NCBI RefSeq assembly: GCF_007990265.1
Contig: NZ_BJWH01000011.1
Span: 1 to 64,000, forward strand
Length of the DNA: 64,000 bases
Direction of reading: 5' to 3'
Source of the DNA: Cellulomonas terrae
Lineage (GTDB): Bacteria; Actinomycetota; Actinomycetes; Actinomycetales; Cellulomonadaceae
Positions within the stretch are counted from its first letter, which is position 1. Each line of letters starts with the position of its first letter. Below are positions 28,686 to 37,944 of the stretch, piece after piece. Position numbers and translations under genes: made by a program. The notes below the pieces were generated by a model. That model was not told the origin of the DNA, made no database searches, and saw nothing but the letters and a program-made list of their open reading frames with translations.

Positions 28686-30284
28686 ATGGAGATGCTCAGC
28701 ACGGCAGCCGACCCTGCCGGGTCCTCGTTCACCACGAACGACGCGCAGCAGCGCGCTCTCGTCGCGGAGCTGAAGGGCCGGCTCCGACGGGCCTCGCTGG
28801 GCGGCCCGGAGCGCTCGCGGGAGCGGCACGTGGCTCGCGGCAAGCTGCTCCCGCGCGAGCGGATCGACGTGCTCCTGGACGACGGCAGCCCGTTCCTCGA
28901 GGTCGCGCCGCTCGCCGCCGACGGTCTCTACGACGGGGAGGCGCCCGGCGCCGGCGTCATCGCGGGGATCGGGCTCGTGCACGGCCGGCACGTCATGGTC
29001 CTGTCCAACGACGCGACCGTGAAGGGCGGCACCTACTACCCGCTGACGGTCAAGAAGCACCTGCGGGCCCAGGAGATCGCGCTGGAGAACCGGCTGCCCT
29101 GCATCTACCTCGTCGACTCCGGCGGAGCGTTCCTGCCCAAGCAGGACGAGGTGTTCCCGGACCGCGACCACTTCGGCCGGATCTTCTTCCACCAGGCCCG
29201 GATGTCCGCGGAGGGCATCCCGCAGGTCGCGTGCGTGATGGGCTCGTGCACCGCGGGCGGCGCGTACGTGCCGGCGATGAGCGACGAGACCGTGATCGTG
29301 CGCGGTCAGGGCACGATCTTCCTGGCCGGGCCGCCCCTGGTGAGGGCGGCGACCGGCGAGGTGGTGACCGCGGAGGACCTCGGCGGCGGCGAGCTGCACT
29401 CGCGCACCTCGGGCGTCACCGACCACCTGGCGGAGAACGACGCGCACGCGCTGCAGATCGTCCGGGACATCGTCGCGACCCTGCCCGCCCCGACGACGAC
29501 GGCGTGGGACGTGCACGAGAGCCGGCCGCCCAAGGTCGACGAGGCGCAGCTCTACGGCGTCGTGCCCACCGACCTGCAGACCGCGTACGACGTGCACGAG
29601 GTGATCGCGCGGCTGGTCGACGGCAGCGAGCTCCACGAGTTCAAGCGTGAGTACGGCACGACGCTGGTGACCGGGTTCGCTCGCCTGCACGGGCACCCCG
29701 TCGGGATCGTCGCCAACAACGGGGTGCTGTTCAGCGAGTCCGCGCTCAAGGGCGCCCACTTCATCGAGCTGTGCGACCAGCGCGGCATCCCGCTGGTGTT
29801 CCTGCAGAACGTGAACGGGTTCATGGTCGGCAAGGACTACGAGGCGGGCGGCATCGCGAAGCACGGCGCCAAGATGGTCACGGCCGTCGCGACGACGCGC
29901 GTACCCAAGCTGACGGTGGTGATCGGCGGCTCCTTCGGCGCCGGGAACTACTCCATGTGCGGGCGCGCGTACTCGCCGCGGTTCCTGTGGATGTGGCCCG
30001 CGAGCCGGATCTCGGTCATGGGCGGACCGCAGGCGTCGTCCGTCCTGGCGACCATCCGCCGCGAGCAGCTGGGTGACGAGTGGTCCGCGCAGGACGAGGA
30101 GACGTTCCGCAAGCAGCTGCGCGACCAGTACGAGACGCAGGGCAGCCCTTACTACTCGACCGCGCGGCTGTGGGACGACGGGATCATCGACCCCGCGGAC
30201 ACCCGACGCGTGCTCGGGATGGCCCTCGACGTGTGCGCGACCGTCCCCCTGAGCGAGCCCCGCCTCGGGCTCTTCCGGATGTGA
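28686..30284 (+). CDS. accD1: Acyl-CoA carboxylase carboxyltransferase subunit (methylcrotonyl-CoA type)
   Basis: A 532-residue biotin-dependent carboxyltransferase. The crotonase-fold N and C halves are both complete, with the acyl-CoA oxyanion region [16 protein letters not shown] in the N half, and [26 protein letters not shown] plus [25 protein letters not shown] in the C half. These are closest to 3-methylcrotonyl-CoA carboxylase beta subunits rather than acetyl/propionyl types. It transfers carboxyl from biotin to methylcrotonyl-CoA in leucine breakdown. It is the first gene of a five-gene operon under the TetR palindrome. The substrate is inferred from family resemblance and neighbours. 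Confidence 0.9.
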   Translation: MEMLSTAADPAGSSFTTNDAQQRALVAELKGRLRRASLGGPERSRERHVARGKLLPRERIDVLLDDGSPFLEVAPLAADGLYDGEAPGAGVIAGIGLVHGRHVMVLSNDATVKGGTYYPLTVKKHLRAQEIALENRLPCIYLVDSGGAFLPKQDEVFPDRDHFGRIFFHQARMSAEGIPQVACVMGSCTAGGAYVPAMSDETVIVRGQGTIFLAGPPLVRAATGEVVTAEDLGGGELHSRTSGVTDHLAENDAHALQIVRDIVATLPAPTTTAWDVHESRPPKVDEAQLYGVVPTDLQTAYDVHEVIARLVDGSELHEFKREYGTTLVTGFARLHGHPVGIVANNGVLFSESALKGAHFIELCDQRGIPLVFLQNVNGFMVGKDYEAGGIAKHGAKMVTAVATTRVPKLTVVIGGSFGAGNYSMCGRAYSPRFLWMWPASRISVMGGPQASSVLATIRREQLGDEWSAQDEETFRKQLRDQYETQGSPYYSTARLWDDGIIDPADTRRVLGMALDVCATVPLSEPRLGLFRM

Positions 30285-30289
30285 GCGCC

Positions 30290-32278
30290 ATGTTCACGAG
30301 CGTGCTCGTCGCCAACCGCGGGGAGATCGCCTGCCGGGTCATGGCGACGCTCCACAGGCTCGGGATCCGGGCCGTCGCCGTCTACACCGACGCGGACCGT
30401 GACGCCCTGCACGTCGAGCGCGCGGACACCGCGGTCCGGATCGACAGCTACCTGTCCATCGCGTCGGTCGTGGCCGCGGCACGGGGTGTTGACGCGATCC
30501 ACCCCGGCTACGGGTTCCTCTCCGAGAACGCGGACCTCGCGCGGGCGTGCGAGGCGGCAGGCATCGTGTTCGTCGGCCCGGGCGTCAAGGCGCTGGAGGT
30601 CATGGGCGACAAGATCCGCGCGAAGGAGCACGTGAGCGCCGCGGGCGTGCCGGTGATCCCGGGCTCGTCTTCGATCGACGCCGAGTCCGCCGCCCGCGTC
30701 GGGTACCCGCTGCTGGTCAAGCCGTCGGCGGGCGGAGGCGGCAAGGGCATGACGGTCGTCGAGCGGGCCGAGGACCTGGCCGACGCCCTCGTCGGCGCCC
30801 GCCGGGTCGCCGCGGCGGCGTTCGGCGACGACACCCTGCTGATCGAACGGCTGGTCAGGCGCCCGCGGCACATCGAGGTGCAGCTGCTGGCCGACGAGCG
30901 CGGCGCGGTCATCCACCTCGGCGAGCGGGAGTGCTCGCTGCAGCGCCGGCACCAGAAGGTCGTCGAGGAGGCGCCGTCGCCGCTGCTCGACGAGCAGACG
31001 CGTGCGCGCATCGGCGAGGCTGCGTGCGAGGTGGCCCGCAGCGTCGGGTACGTCGGAGCGGGGACTGTGGAGTTCCTGGTGTCCGACGAGGCGCCGACGG
31101 AGTTCTTCTTCATGGAGATGAACACGCGGCTGCAGGTGGAGCACCCCGTCACCGAGCTGGTCACCGGGCTGGACCTGGTCGAGTGGCAGCTGCGGGTGGC
31201 TGCGGGGGAGTCGCTCGCCGCGACGCAGGACGACGTCGTCCTGACCGGTCACGCGATCGAGGCCCGCGTCTACGCAGAGGACCCGTCGCGGGACTTCCTG
31301 CCGTCCGCGGGAACCGTGCACGTGCTCGACGAGCCGACCGGCGACGGCATCCGCGTCGACAGCGCGCTGCGGCAGGGGCTGGAGATCGGGTCCTCGTACG
31401 ACCCGATGCTCGCCAAGGTCGTCGCGTGGGGACCGGACCGGTCGACGGCGATCGCGCGGCTGGACGCGGCCCTGTCCCGGACGACGATCCTGGGCGTCCG
31501 CACCAACGTGTCCTACCTGCGGCAGATCCTCGCGGACCCCGACGTGCGCGCGGGGCGGCTCGACACCGGGCTGCTCGCGCGCCTGTCCGCGCAGCACGAG
31601 ACACCGTCCGACACCCCGGAGGTGTCGTCCCGCCGGGCAGGACGACGTCGTCACGATCCGCAGGGCGGAGCCGGAACCGTCCACGTCGTCGCGGCGGCGC
31701 TGTGGCGGCACGCGGTCACCGAGGGCGCATGGGGGTCCGACGGCTGGCGGCTCGGCGCACGTCGACCGACCCGCTACGAGGTGGGCGACGTCGAGGTGTC
31801 CGTCCTGGGCGACACCGTCACGGTGGGCTCCGCCGACCCGGTCCCGGCACGGCTCGTGCGGCGCGGACGGGACGCTGCCGACCTCGAGCTCGACGGTGTC
31901 GTGCACCCCCTGCGCCTGGTGACCGCCGGCTCGACGACGTGGGTGGGCGACCACGGGGCGGCGTTCGAGCTCCCGTTCCGCACACGCGTCGAACGGCTCG
32001 CCGACGACCTGGCCGCCCTCACCCGGGGCACCCGTCCCGTCGACCCGCAGGTGCGTTCCCCCATGCCCGGCACGGTCGTCTCGGTGGAGGCGGAGACCGG
32101 CGACAGCGTCGTGGCCGGCCAGACCCTCCTCACCATCGAGGCGATGAAGATGGAGCACCGGGTCGTCGCGCCCAGCGACGGCATCGTCACCCTCACGGTC
32201 CGACCGACCGACCAGGTGGCACTCGACCACGTGGTGGCCACCATCACCGGCCACCCCGACGAAGGGACCCCGGCATGA
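30290..32278 (+). CDS. accA1: Acyl-CoA carboxylase biotin carboxylase / biotin carrier subunit
   Basis: A 662-residue alpha subunit that carboxylates its own biotin using ATP and bicarbonate. It starts with VLVANRGEIACRV. The ATP-grasp loop KPSAGGGGKGM lies near residue 146, and FMEMNTRLQVEHPVTE closes the biotin carboxylase active site. A connecting domain follows and the C-terminal biotinyl domain has Lys620 in EAMKMEH. ATG 30290 is chosen; an in-frame GTG at 30281 overlapping the accD1 stop is equally possible. The Arg-rich stretch around residue 450 (SSRRAGRRRHD) is a flexible insert. The stop overlaps the acyl-CoA dehydrogenase start by four bases. Confidence 0.92.
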   Translation: MFTSVLVANRGEIACRVMATLHRLGIRAVAVYTDADRDALHVERADTAVRIDSYLSIASVVAAARGVDAIHPGYGFLSENADLARACEAAGIVFVGPGVKALEVMGDKIRAKEHVSAAGVPVIPGSSSIDAESAARVGYPLLVKPSAGGGGKGMTVVERAEDLADALVGARRVAAAAFGDDTLLIERLVRRPRHIEVQLLADERGAVIHLGERECSLQRRHQKVVEEAPSPLLDEQTRARIGEAACEVARSVGYVGAGTVEFLVSDEAPTEFFFMEMNTRLQVEHPVTELVTGLDLVEWQLRVAAGESLAATQDDVVLTGHAIEARVYAEDPSRDFLPSAGTVHVLDEPTGDGIRVDSALRQGLEIGSSYDPMLAKVVAWGPDRSTAIARLDAALSRTTILGVRTNVSYLRQILADPDVRAGRLDTGLLARLSAQHETPSDTPEVSSRRAGRRRHDPQGGAGTVHVVAAALWRHAVTEGAWGSDGWRLGARRPTRYEVGDVEVSVLGDTVTVGSADPVPARLVRRGRDAADLELDGVVHPLRLVTAGSTTWVGDHGAAFELPFRTRVERLADDLAALTRGTRPVDPQVRSPMPGTVVSVEAETGDSVVAGQTLLTIEAMKMEHRVVAPSDGIVTLTVRPTDQVALDHVVATITGHPDEGTPA

Positions 32279-33450
32279 CCTACGACCTCACCCCCGAGCA
32301 GCAGAAGCTCCGCGACGAGGTGCGCGACTTCGCCGACACCGTCGTGGCCCCCGCGGCGTACGAGTACGACACGAAGCGCGAGCTGCCGTACGAGATCCTC
32401 GCCCAGATGGGGGAGATGGGGCTGTTCGGGCTGCCCTTCCCCGTCGAGTACGGCGGGCAGGGGCGTGACTACGTCGACCTCTGCCTGGCGGTCGAGCAGC
32501 TCGCGCGCGTCGACCAGTCGATCGCGGTGACGCTCGAGGCCGGCGTCGGGCTCGGCGCGATGCCGGTGTGGCGCAGCGGGACCGAGGCGCAGAAGCGGGA
32601 GTGGATCCCGATGCTGGCCCGCGGCGAGGCGCTCGCGGCGTTCGGGCTCACGGAGGCGGACGCCGGGTCGGACGCGGCGGGCACGAAGACCACCGCGGTC
32701 CTCGACGACGGCGAGTGGGTCATCAACGGGACCAAGCAGTTCATCACCAACTCCGGGTCGCAGATCACCCGGCTCGTGACCATCACCGCGGTGACCGGGG
32801 AGACGGTCCGCGCGGACGGGTCGGTCAAGAAGGAGCTCACCGCGATCCTGGTGCCCAGCGGCACCCCCGGGTTCACCGTCCTGCCCGCCTACGACAAGGT
32901 CGGCTGGCACACCTCCGACACCCACCCGCTGCGGTTCGAGGACGTGCGCGTCCCCGAGGTGAACCTGCTCGGCGAGCGCGGGCGGGGGTTCGCCCAGTTC
33001 ATCCAGACGCTCGACGAGGGCCGCGTCGCGTTCGCCGCGCTCTGCACGGGAGCCGCGCAGGGCTGCCTCGAGGAGGCGATGCGGTACGCCAAGAGCCGCA
33101 ACGTGTTCGGGCACCCCATCGGCGACAACCAGCACATCGCGTTCACCATCGCCCGCATGGACGCCCGCGTGCACGCCGCACGGCTGGCGTGGCTCGACGC
33201 CGCCCACCGGCTCGACGCCGGCCAGCCGTTCAAGCTGGAGGCCAGCCTGGCCAAGCTCATCGGCAGCGAGGCGGCGATGGACAACGCGCGCGACGCGACG
33301 CAGATCTTCGGCGGGTACGGCGTGATGAACGAGAACCCCGTCGCACGGCACTACCGCGACTCGAAGATCCTGGAGATCGGCGAAGGGACCACGCAGGTGC
33401 AGCTCATGGTGATCGCACGGGAGCTGGGCTTCTCCGGGGCGCCGCGATGA
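32275..33450 (+). CDS. Acyl-CoA dehydrogenase (isovaleryl-CoA dehydrogenase role likely)
   Basis: A 391-residue flavoenzyme that introduces the alpha-beta double bond into an acyl-CoA, passing electrons to ETF. FGLTEADAGSDAAGT and WVINGTKQFITNSG form the FAD/substrate region, and ATQIFGGYGVMNENPV and EGTTQVQ are near the C-terminus. Glu370 in EGTTQ occupies the catalytic-base position of medium/short-chain enzymes; authentic isovaleryl-CoA dehydrogenases usually place the base elsewhere. The operon nevertheless implies isovaleryl-CoA (leucine) as substrate, as for fadE19 in M. tuberculosis. It overlaps both neighbours by four bases. Confidence 0.88.
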   Translation: MTYDLTPEQQKLRDEVRDFADTVVAPAAYEYDTKRELPYEILAQMGEMGLFGLPFPVEYGGQGRDYVDLCLAVEQLARVDQSIAVTLEAGVGLGAMPVWRSGTEAQKREWIPMLARGEALAAFGLTEADAGSDAAGTKTTAVLDDGEWVINGTKQFITNSGSQITRLVTITAVTGETVRADGSVKKELTAILVPSGTPGFTVLPAYDKVGWHTSDTHPLRFEDVRVPEVNLLGERGRGFAQFIQTLDEGRVAFAALCTGAAQGCLEEAMRYAKSRNVFGHPIGDNQHIAFTIARMDARVHAARLAWLDAAHRLDAGQPFKLEASLAKLIGSEAAMDNARDATQIFGGYGVMNENPVARHYRDSKILEIGEGTTQVQLMVIARELGFSGAPR

Positions 33451-33914
33451 CGACGGACATCGAGCAGCGCGGGCTGTACTACGAGGAGCTCGACCTCGAC
33501 GTCCGGTACGTGCACCGGCCGGGGCGCACGATGACCGAGGCGGACAACGTCGTGTTCTCGACGCTGACCATGAACCCGCAGGCCCTGCACCTGGACGCCG
33601 CGTGGTCCGCCGAGCAGCCGTTCGGGCAGCGGCTCGTGAACTCGATGATGACGCTGGCCGTCCTCGTCGGGAGCTCGGTCGCGCAGCTCACGCAGGGCAC
33701 GATCGTCGCGAACCTCGGGTTCACCGACGTCCGGTTCCCGCACCCGCTGTTCCACGGCGACACGCTGTACTCGTCGACCGTCGTGGTGGACAAGCGGCTC
33801 TCGGAGTCCCGGCCCGGACAGGGGGTCGTCACGCTCGAGCACACCGGCCGCAACCAGGACGACGTCGTCGTCGCCACGGCCACGCGCACCGTCCTGTTCC
33901 GGTGCCGTCCGTGA
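33447..33914 (+). CDS. MaoC-type hydratase (3-methylglutaconyl-CoA hydration proposed)
   Basis: A 155-residue single hot-dog domain of the MaoC/R-hydratase family. In place of the canonical D-x-N-P-x-x-H active site it reads TMNPQALHLD around residues 42-51, so asparagine stands where aspartate is usual; mesaconyl-CoA-hydratase-like proteins show a similar pattern. It sits between the acyl-CoA dehydrogenase and the CitE-like lyase, overlapping each by four bases. The natural role is hydration of 3-methylglutaconyl-CoA to HMG-CoA, matching Rv2499c in M. tuberculosis. The function is inferred from context. Confidence 0.8.
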   Translation: MTTDIEQRGLYYEELDLDVRYVHRPGRTMTEADNVVFSTLTMNPQALHLDAAWSAEQPFGQRLVNSMMTLAVLVGSSVAQLTQGTIVANLGFTDVRFPHPLFHGDTLYSSTVVVDKRLSESRPGQGVVTLEHTGRNQDDVVVATATRTVLFRCRP

Positions 33915-34705
33915 GAGGGCCGGCGCTGCTCTTCTGCCCCGCGGACCGTCCCGAGCGGTACGAGAAGGCCGCCGCGCGGTCCGACACCGTGATCCTCGAC
34001 CTGGAGGACGCGGTGAACCCGGACGCCAAGGCGGCGGCCCGGTCGCACCTGGCCGCGAGCGCGCTCGACCCGGAACGCACGATCGTGCGCGTCAACCCCG
34101 TCGGCACGGCCGACCTCGACGACGACCTCGCCGCGCTGCGGACGACTCCGTACCGGACGGTCATGCTCGCCAAGACGTCGTCCGCCGCCGACGTCCGCGT
34201 GCTGGCCCGGTACGACGTGGTGGCGCTCGTCGAGACCGCCGCCGGCGTGGTGCACGCCGCGGAGATCGCCGCGCGGCCGAACGTCGTCGGTCTCATGTGG
34301 GGTGCCGAGGACCTCGTCGCGTCGCTCGGCGGCACGTCCAGCCGACGTCCTGACGGGTCCTACCGGGACGTCGCCGTGCACGCACGGTCCGTCGTGCTGG
34401 TCGCGGCGGGGGCGCACGGCAGGGCCGCGATCGACGCGGTGCACCTCGACATCGGTGACGTCGACGGCCTGGCCGCGGAGGCGACGGACGCCGCCGCCAG
34501 CGGCTTCGCGGCGACGGCGTGCATCCACCCCTCGCAGGTCGACGTGGTCCGCGCCGCGTACCGGCCGGCAGACGCGGAGGTCGCGTGGGCGCGCGGCGTG
34601 CTCGCCGCAGCGGTGGGGCAGCACGGCGCGTTCCGCTGGGAGGGGCGGCTGGTCGACGGTCCCGTGCTGAAGCACGCCGAGGAGGTCCTTCGCCGCGCGG
34701 GCTGA
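33911..34705 (+). CDS. citE: CitE-like beta-hydroxyacyl-CoA lyase (HpcH/HpaI family)
   Basis: A 264-residue TIM-barrel lyase of the CitE/HpcH group. Conserved pieces are LDLEDAVNPDAK (Mg-binding acid residues, about 29-40), IVRVNP, ALVETAAGV (metal-ligand Glu) and GAEDL, with CIHPSQV near the C-terminus. The M. tuberculosis equivalent Rv2498c is known as a beta-hydroxyacyl-CoA lyase acting in leucine and itaconate breakdown, so this gene probably cleaves HMG-CoA to acetoacetate and acetyl-CoA, filling the place of a classical HMG-CoA lyase. GTG 33911 overlaps the MaoC stop (GTGA). A strong terminator follows. Confidence 0.85.
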   Translation: MRGPALLFCPADRPERYEKAAARSDTVILDLEDAVNPDAKAAARSHLAASALDPERTIVRVNPVGTADLDDDLAALRTTPYRTVMLAKTSSAADVRVLARYDVVALVETAAGVVHAAEIAARPNVVGLMWGAEDLVASLGGTSSRRPDGSYRDVAVHARSVVLVAAGAHGRAAIDAVHLDIGDVDGLAAEATDAAASGFAATACIHPSQVDVVRAAYRPADAEVAWARGVLAAAVGQHGAFRWEGRLVDGPVLKHAEEVLRRAG

Positions 34706-34710
34706 CGCAC

Positions 34711-34744
34711 GAGGGCAGCCACCGTCTCGCGGGTGGCTGCCCTC
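34711..34744. terminator. Stem-loop terminating the leucine operon
   Basis: GAGGGCAGCCACC (34711-34723) pairs with GGTGGCTGCCCTC (34732-34744) without mismatch around an 8-base loop. It starts six bases after the lyase stop and precedes a convergent gene, so it can serve both strands. Confidence 0.8.
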
Positions 34745-34760
34745 GGGGTCGTCGGAGGTG

Positions 34761-35183
34761 TCAGGAGGTCGGCGGGGTGGACGACGGCGGATACGTGTCG
34801 CCCTCGCAGCCGTGGCTGATCACGAACTGGGCGTTCGTCTTGACGCCGTCGTAGCTGGCGACCGCGACCCCGATCAGCGAGACGGGGTTCTGGTAGTCGG
34901 CCATGAACTTGTAGGCGCCGTTGCCCGACTGCACCATCGGGAACGTCCCGGAGGGGAGCGTGATGTCGGCAGCGGTGGCCTTGTTGGCGGTCAGGATGAA
35001 CAGCAGGTACGGCTCCGTGCCGTCGTCGCAGCGGTCGTCCTGGAGAGTCCCGTCGGCATTCAGACCCTGGCCCGAGTAGGTGACCTGGTGGGGATGTCCG
35101 GGGCTGGCGTACGCGGACGTGACCACGCTGATTCCTAGGATTGCCAGGACGACAGCGCTGAGAAGTGCGATGAGCTTCCTCAC
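34761..35183 (-). CDS. Small secreted protein of unknown function
   Basis: A 140-residue protein with a clear Sec signal peptide (KLIALLSAVVLAILGISVV, cleavage probably after SAYA near residue 25). The mature part has only two cysteines (DDRCDDG and SHGCEGD), which could form one disulfide closing a single beta-rich domain, and a Pro/Ser/Thr C-terminus. GTG 35183 is supported by GAGGAG 8 bases upstream; a longer in-frame start is less plausible because it buries the signal. No family recognised. It converges with the leucine operon and stands alone. Confidence 0.7.
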   Translation of the reverse strand: MRKLIALLSAVVLAILGISVVTSAYASPGHPHQVTYSGQGLNADGTLQDDRCDDGTEPYLLFILTANKATAADITLPSGTFPMVQSGNGAYKFMADYQNPVSLIGVAVASYDGVKTNAQFVISHGCEGDTYPPSSTPPTS

Positions 35184-35302
35184 GGGATTTCTCCTCGGTG
35201 GGTGTGTGAGGGATGGGGGCGTCGGGACATGCGGGAATTCGTCGTCGGAAGCCGCATAACAGGACAAATCGGATGCTACTCCGAGGTCTGGGAGGCGAGC
35301 GG

Positions 35303-35866
35303 GTGAAGAGATCGAGCACCGGACGGCTCCCGCCGTTCGCCGCCTGGCGGTTCGTCGACGCGGTCGACGGGTTCGAGGTGGTCTACCTCGAACCGGGCCG
35401 GCTGCGGGGTCACACGTCCGCGATCGAGGACGGCAGGGCCTACGCGGTGTCGTACGAGATCACGCACGACGAGGGGTGGGTCACCCGCGAGGTGCGCGTC
35501 ACCTCCGACACCGTAGGAGGGCGCCGGAGCATCCACCTGCGCTCGGACGGGCAGGGCAGCTGGACCCTGGACGGCTCCGCCGCACCGCAGCTGGACGGGC
35601 TCGTCGACGTCGACCTCGAGGCGTCGGCCTGCACCAACACGCTGCCCGTGCACCGGCTGACGATGCCGGTCGACGAGGTCGTCGTCGCGTCCGCCGCGTA
35701 CGTCCAGGCGCTCGACCTGACGGTGCGCCGGCTGGACCAGACGTACCGGCGTCTCGACGACCACCGCTTCGCGTACACGTCCGAAGGTGGCTTCGAGGCC
35801 GAGCTCGTCTACGACGACGACCTGCTTGTGGTCGAGTACCCGGGCATCGCGGTGCGGTTCTCCTAG
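35303..35866 (+). CDS. Putative glycolipid-binding family protein
   Basis: A 187-residue cytosolic protein resembling the PF06475 'putative glycolipid-binding' family (PA1994-like), whose members open with a W-R-x-x-D...G-x-E segment; here AAWRFVDAVDGFEVVYLE is at about 13-30. Further matches are the TREVRV strand and DLEASACTNTLPVHR, the most conserved stretch of the family. GTG 35303 has GGGAGG about 8 bases upstream. Biochemical function is unproven in the family. No operon partner; 150 bases of plain sequence separate it from the next gene. Confidence 0.75.
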   Translation: MKRSSTGRLPPFAAWRFVDAVDGFEVVYLEPGRLRGHTSAIEDGRAYAVSYEITHDEGWVTREVRVTSDTVGGRRSIHLRSDGQGSWTLDGSAAPQLDGLVDVDLEASACTNTLPVHRLTMPVDEVVVASAAYVQALDLTVRRLDQTYRRLDDHRFAYTSEGGFEAELVYDDDLLVVEYPGIAVRFS

Positions 35867-36016
35867 CGTGGAGCGATCCGCGCGGCCCGTCGCGCACTAG
35901 GGACCAACGGATCTGGTGGCGGGTGCGTCGGCGAGCAGGCTGGGAGAGGGCCGGCCGGCGCGTCGTGCAGGTCACCGAGGCTCGCAGGCGCTCGGCCCGC
36001 CCCCGCGGAGGCAGCC

Positions 36017-37540
36017 ATGGCCAGCACGACGCATCCCGTCCCGGTCGAGGAACGTCCCGCCCCGCACGCGCCGCCCGGGCGGCTGTGGGCGGGCGCCCGG
36101 CGCTGGCTGCCGTGGGCCGCCGTCCTCGCGCTGGCCGCCGTCGCAGGGCTGGTCGGCGGGCAGGTGGCACCGCTCGGCCCGGTGTCCACGCTCGGTGCTC
36201 TGGTCGTGATGGCGACCGGAGCCGGGCTCGGTGTCGTCGGCGGGCGGGTGGTCGGCACGGCGTGGGTGGTGATCCCGCTGGCGGCCGCGTACCTCGCCGC
36301 CGTCGAGCTCGCCCGCAGCGACGTGCTCCTGCCCACGGTGCACGACGTCCGGGTCGACTCGATCTGGGGGCTGCTCGCACTCGTGCTCGGGCGCGGGGTG
36401 CACGGCGTCCTGCTCGTCCTGCCGATGGTCCTCGGCGCGCGCGTCGGCGCCGGCGCGCCAGGGCGCGTGACCACGACGGTCCTCGGCGTGCTCACCTTCG
36501 GCCTCGCCGTGGTGGTCGCGCTGCCGGCCTCCACTCCGCCCGTGCGCGACGCCGACGGGGACGTGGTGCCCGGCAGCATCGCCACGCTCGACACGGTGCT
36601 CCTCGGTGGTGATCCGCACACCGTCCTGGTCAGGGCCGCGGACCCGGACGCACCCGTGTTGCTCTACCTGTCGGGCGGCCCGGGCCAGTCCGACCTCGCG
36701 CTGGCCCGGGCGCTGTCCGAGCCGTGGGTCGACGACGTGGTCTTCGCGACCTTCGACCAGCGGGGCAACGGCACGTCCTACGCCGCGCTCCTGCCGACCG
36801 AGGAGGCCACGCTCGACCGCGCGGTCGCCGACGTCATCGAGCTGACCGAGTACCTGCGCGCTCGCTTCGGCGAGGACAAGGTCGTGCTCCTGGGGGAGTC
36901 CTGGGGCACGATCCTCGGCGTCCTGGCCGTCGAGCGGCGGCCCGACCTGTTCCACGCGTACCTCGGCAGCGGGCAGATGGTCGACGTCACCGAGACCGAC
37001 CGACGCATCTACCGTGACCTCGTCGCCTACGCGGCCCGGACCGACGACGCTGCGACGGCCGCGCTGACCGAGCGGACCGGTGAGCCGCCGTACGCCGACC
37101 TGCCCTGGTCGAACGCCGACGTCATGCTGGCCTACGACCACCTGTACGGCGCGTACACACCGTCCCAGGGCTACCTGGACCGCGGTGCCGCCTCCGGGCT
37201 GGACGCGTTCGGGATCCGGGGCCCCGAGTACCGGCTCGTCGACAAGGTCGACGTGCTCCGGGGCCTCATCGACACGTTCTCGGTGATGTACCCGCAGCTT
37301 CAGGGTCTGGACCTGCGGCGCGAGGTGCCGCGGCTGGAGGTCCCGGTGTTCGTGCTGGACGGGGCGGCGGAGCTCGACGGTCGGCGCGACCTCGCCCTCG
37401 AGTGGTATGCCGCGCTGGACGCACCGACGAAGAGGCTGCTGACGTTCGAGGGTGCCGCGCACGCGGTCGCGTTCGAGCAGGCCGACGCGGTCGACCGGCT
37501 GCTGGCGGACGAGGTCCTTCCCCTGGTGGGGGAGCGATGA
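36017..37540 (+). CDS. Membrane-anchored alpha/beta hydrolase (proline iminopeptidase-like)
   Basis: A 507-residue protein with four to five hydrophobic segments in residues 30-170, followed by an alpha/beta-hydrolase domain from about 190. The oxyanion signature LSGGPGQSD is typical of the S33 proline iminopeptidase group, the nucleophile elbow is GESWGT with Ser295, and a late His lies in GAAHAVAF. ATG 36017 follows GGAGGCAGCC. The membrane topology suggests that the hydrolase domain is outside or at the membrane face, acting on peptides or esters. It overlaps the next gene by four bases. Confidence 0.82.
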   Translation: MASTTHPVPVEERPAPHAPPGRLWAGARRWLPWAAVLALAAVAGLVGGQVAPLGPVSTLGALVVMATGAGLGVVGGRVVGTAWVVIPLAAAYLAAVELARSDVLLPTVHDVRVDSIWGLLALVLGRGVHGVLLVLPMVLGARVGAGAPGRVTTTVLGVLTFGLAVVVALPASTPPVRDADGDVVPGSIATLDTVLLGGDPHTVLVRAADPDAPVLLYLSGGPGQSDLALARALSEPWVDDVVFATFDQRGNGTSYAALLPTEEATLDRAVADVIELTEYLRARFGEDKVVLLGESWGTILGVLAVERRPDLFHAYLGSGQMVDVTETDRRIYRDLVAYAARTDDAATAALTERTGEPPYADLPWSNADVMLAYDHLYGAYTPSQGYLDRGAASGLDAFGIRGPEYRLVDKVDVLRGLIDTFSVMYPQLQGLDLRREVPRLEVPVFVLDGAAELDGRRDLALEWYAALDAPTKRLLTFEGAAHAVAFEQADAVDRLLADEVLPLVGER

Positions 37541-37944
37541 CGACGACGCGCGGTGCGTGGACGCTCGCCTGGTGCGGGATCGCGGGGGCGGCGGTCGCGA
37601 ACGGTGGCCTGCGGGAGCGCGTCCTCGTGCCGCGGCTCGGGACGCTGCGGGCGCACCAGGTGTCCACCGGCGTGCTGGTCACGACGATCGTCGCGACGGC
37701 GTCGGTGCTGCAGCGGAGGCACCCGCTGCCCGACCGCACGACCGCCCTGCGGGTCGGGCTCGGGTGGAGCGCGGGCACGCTGGCGTTCGAGCTCGGTGCC
37801 GGAGCCGTGCGAGGCCTTCCGCTGTCCGACCTCGTCGCCGACTACGACCTGCGGGCCGGCCGCCTGTGGGGGTTCGTCCCGCTGACGATGGCGGTCGCCC
37901 CGGTGCTGGTCGAGCGGATCAGCCGACGTCGGCCGGCAGGATGA
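37537..37944 (+). CDS. Small membrane protein of unknown function
   Basis: A 135-residue protein with three or four hydrophobic stretches (WTLAWCGIAGAAVANGG, VSTGVLVTTIVATASVL, VGLGWSAGTLAFELGAGA, and LWGFVPLTMAVAPVLV). No enzyme motif is visible. Its ATG overlaps the stop of the membrane hydrolase gene (ATGA), so the two products are probably made together. Its 3' end overlaps the convergent DeoR-family gene by 26 bases, an unusually deep antisense overlap. Confidence 0.7.
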   Translation: MTTTRGAWTLAWCGIAGAAVANGGLRERVLVPRLGTLRAHQVSTGVLVTTIVATASVLQRRHPLPDRTTALRVGLGWSAGTLAFELGAGAVRGLPLSDLVADYDLRAGRLWGFVPLTMAVAPVLVERISRRRPAG

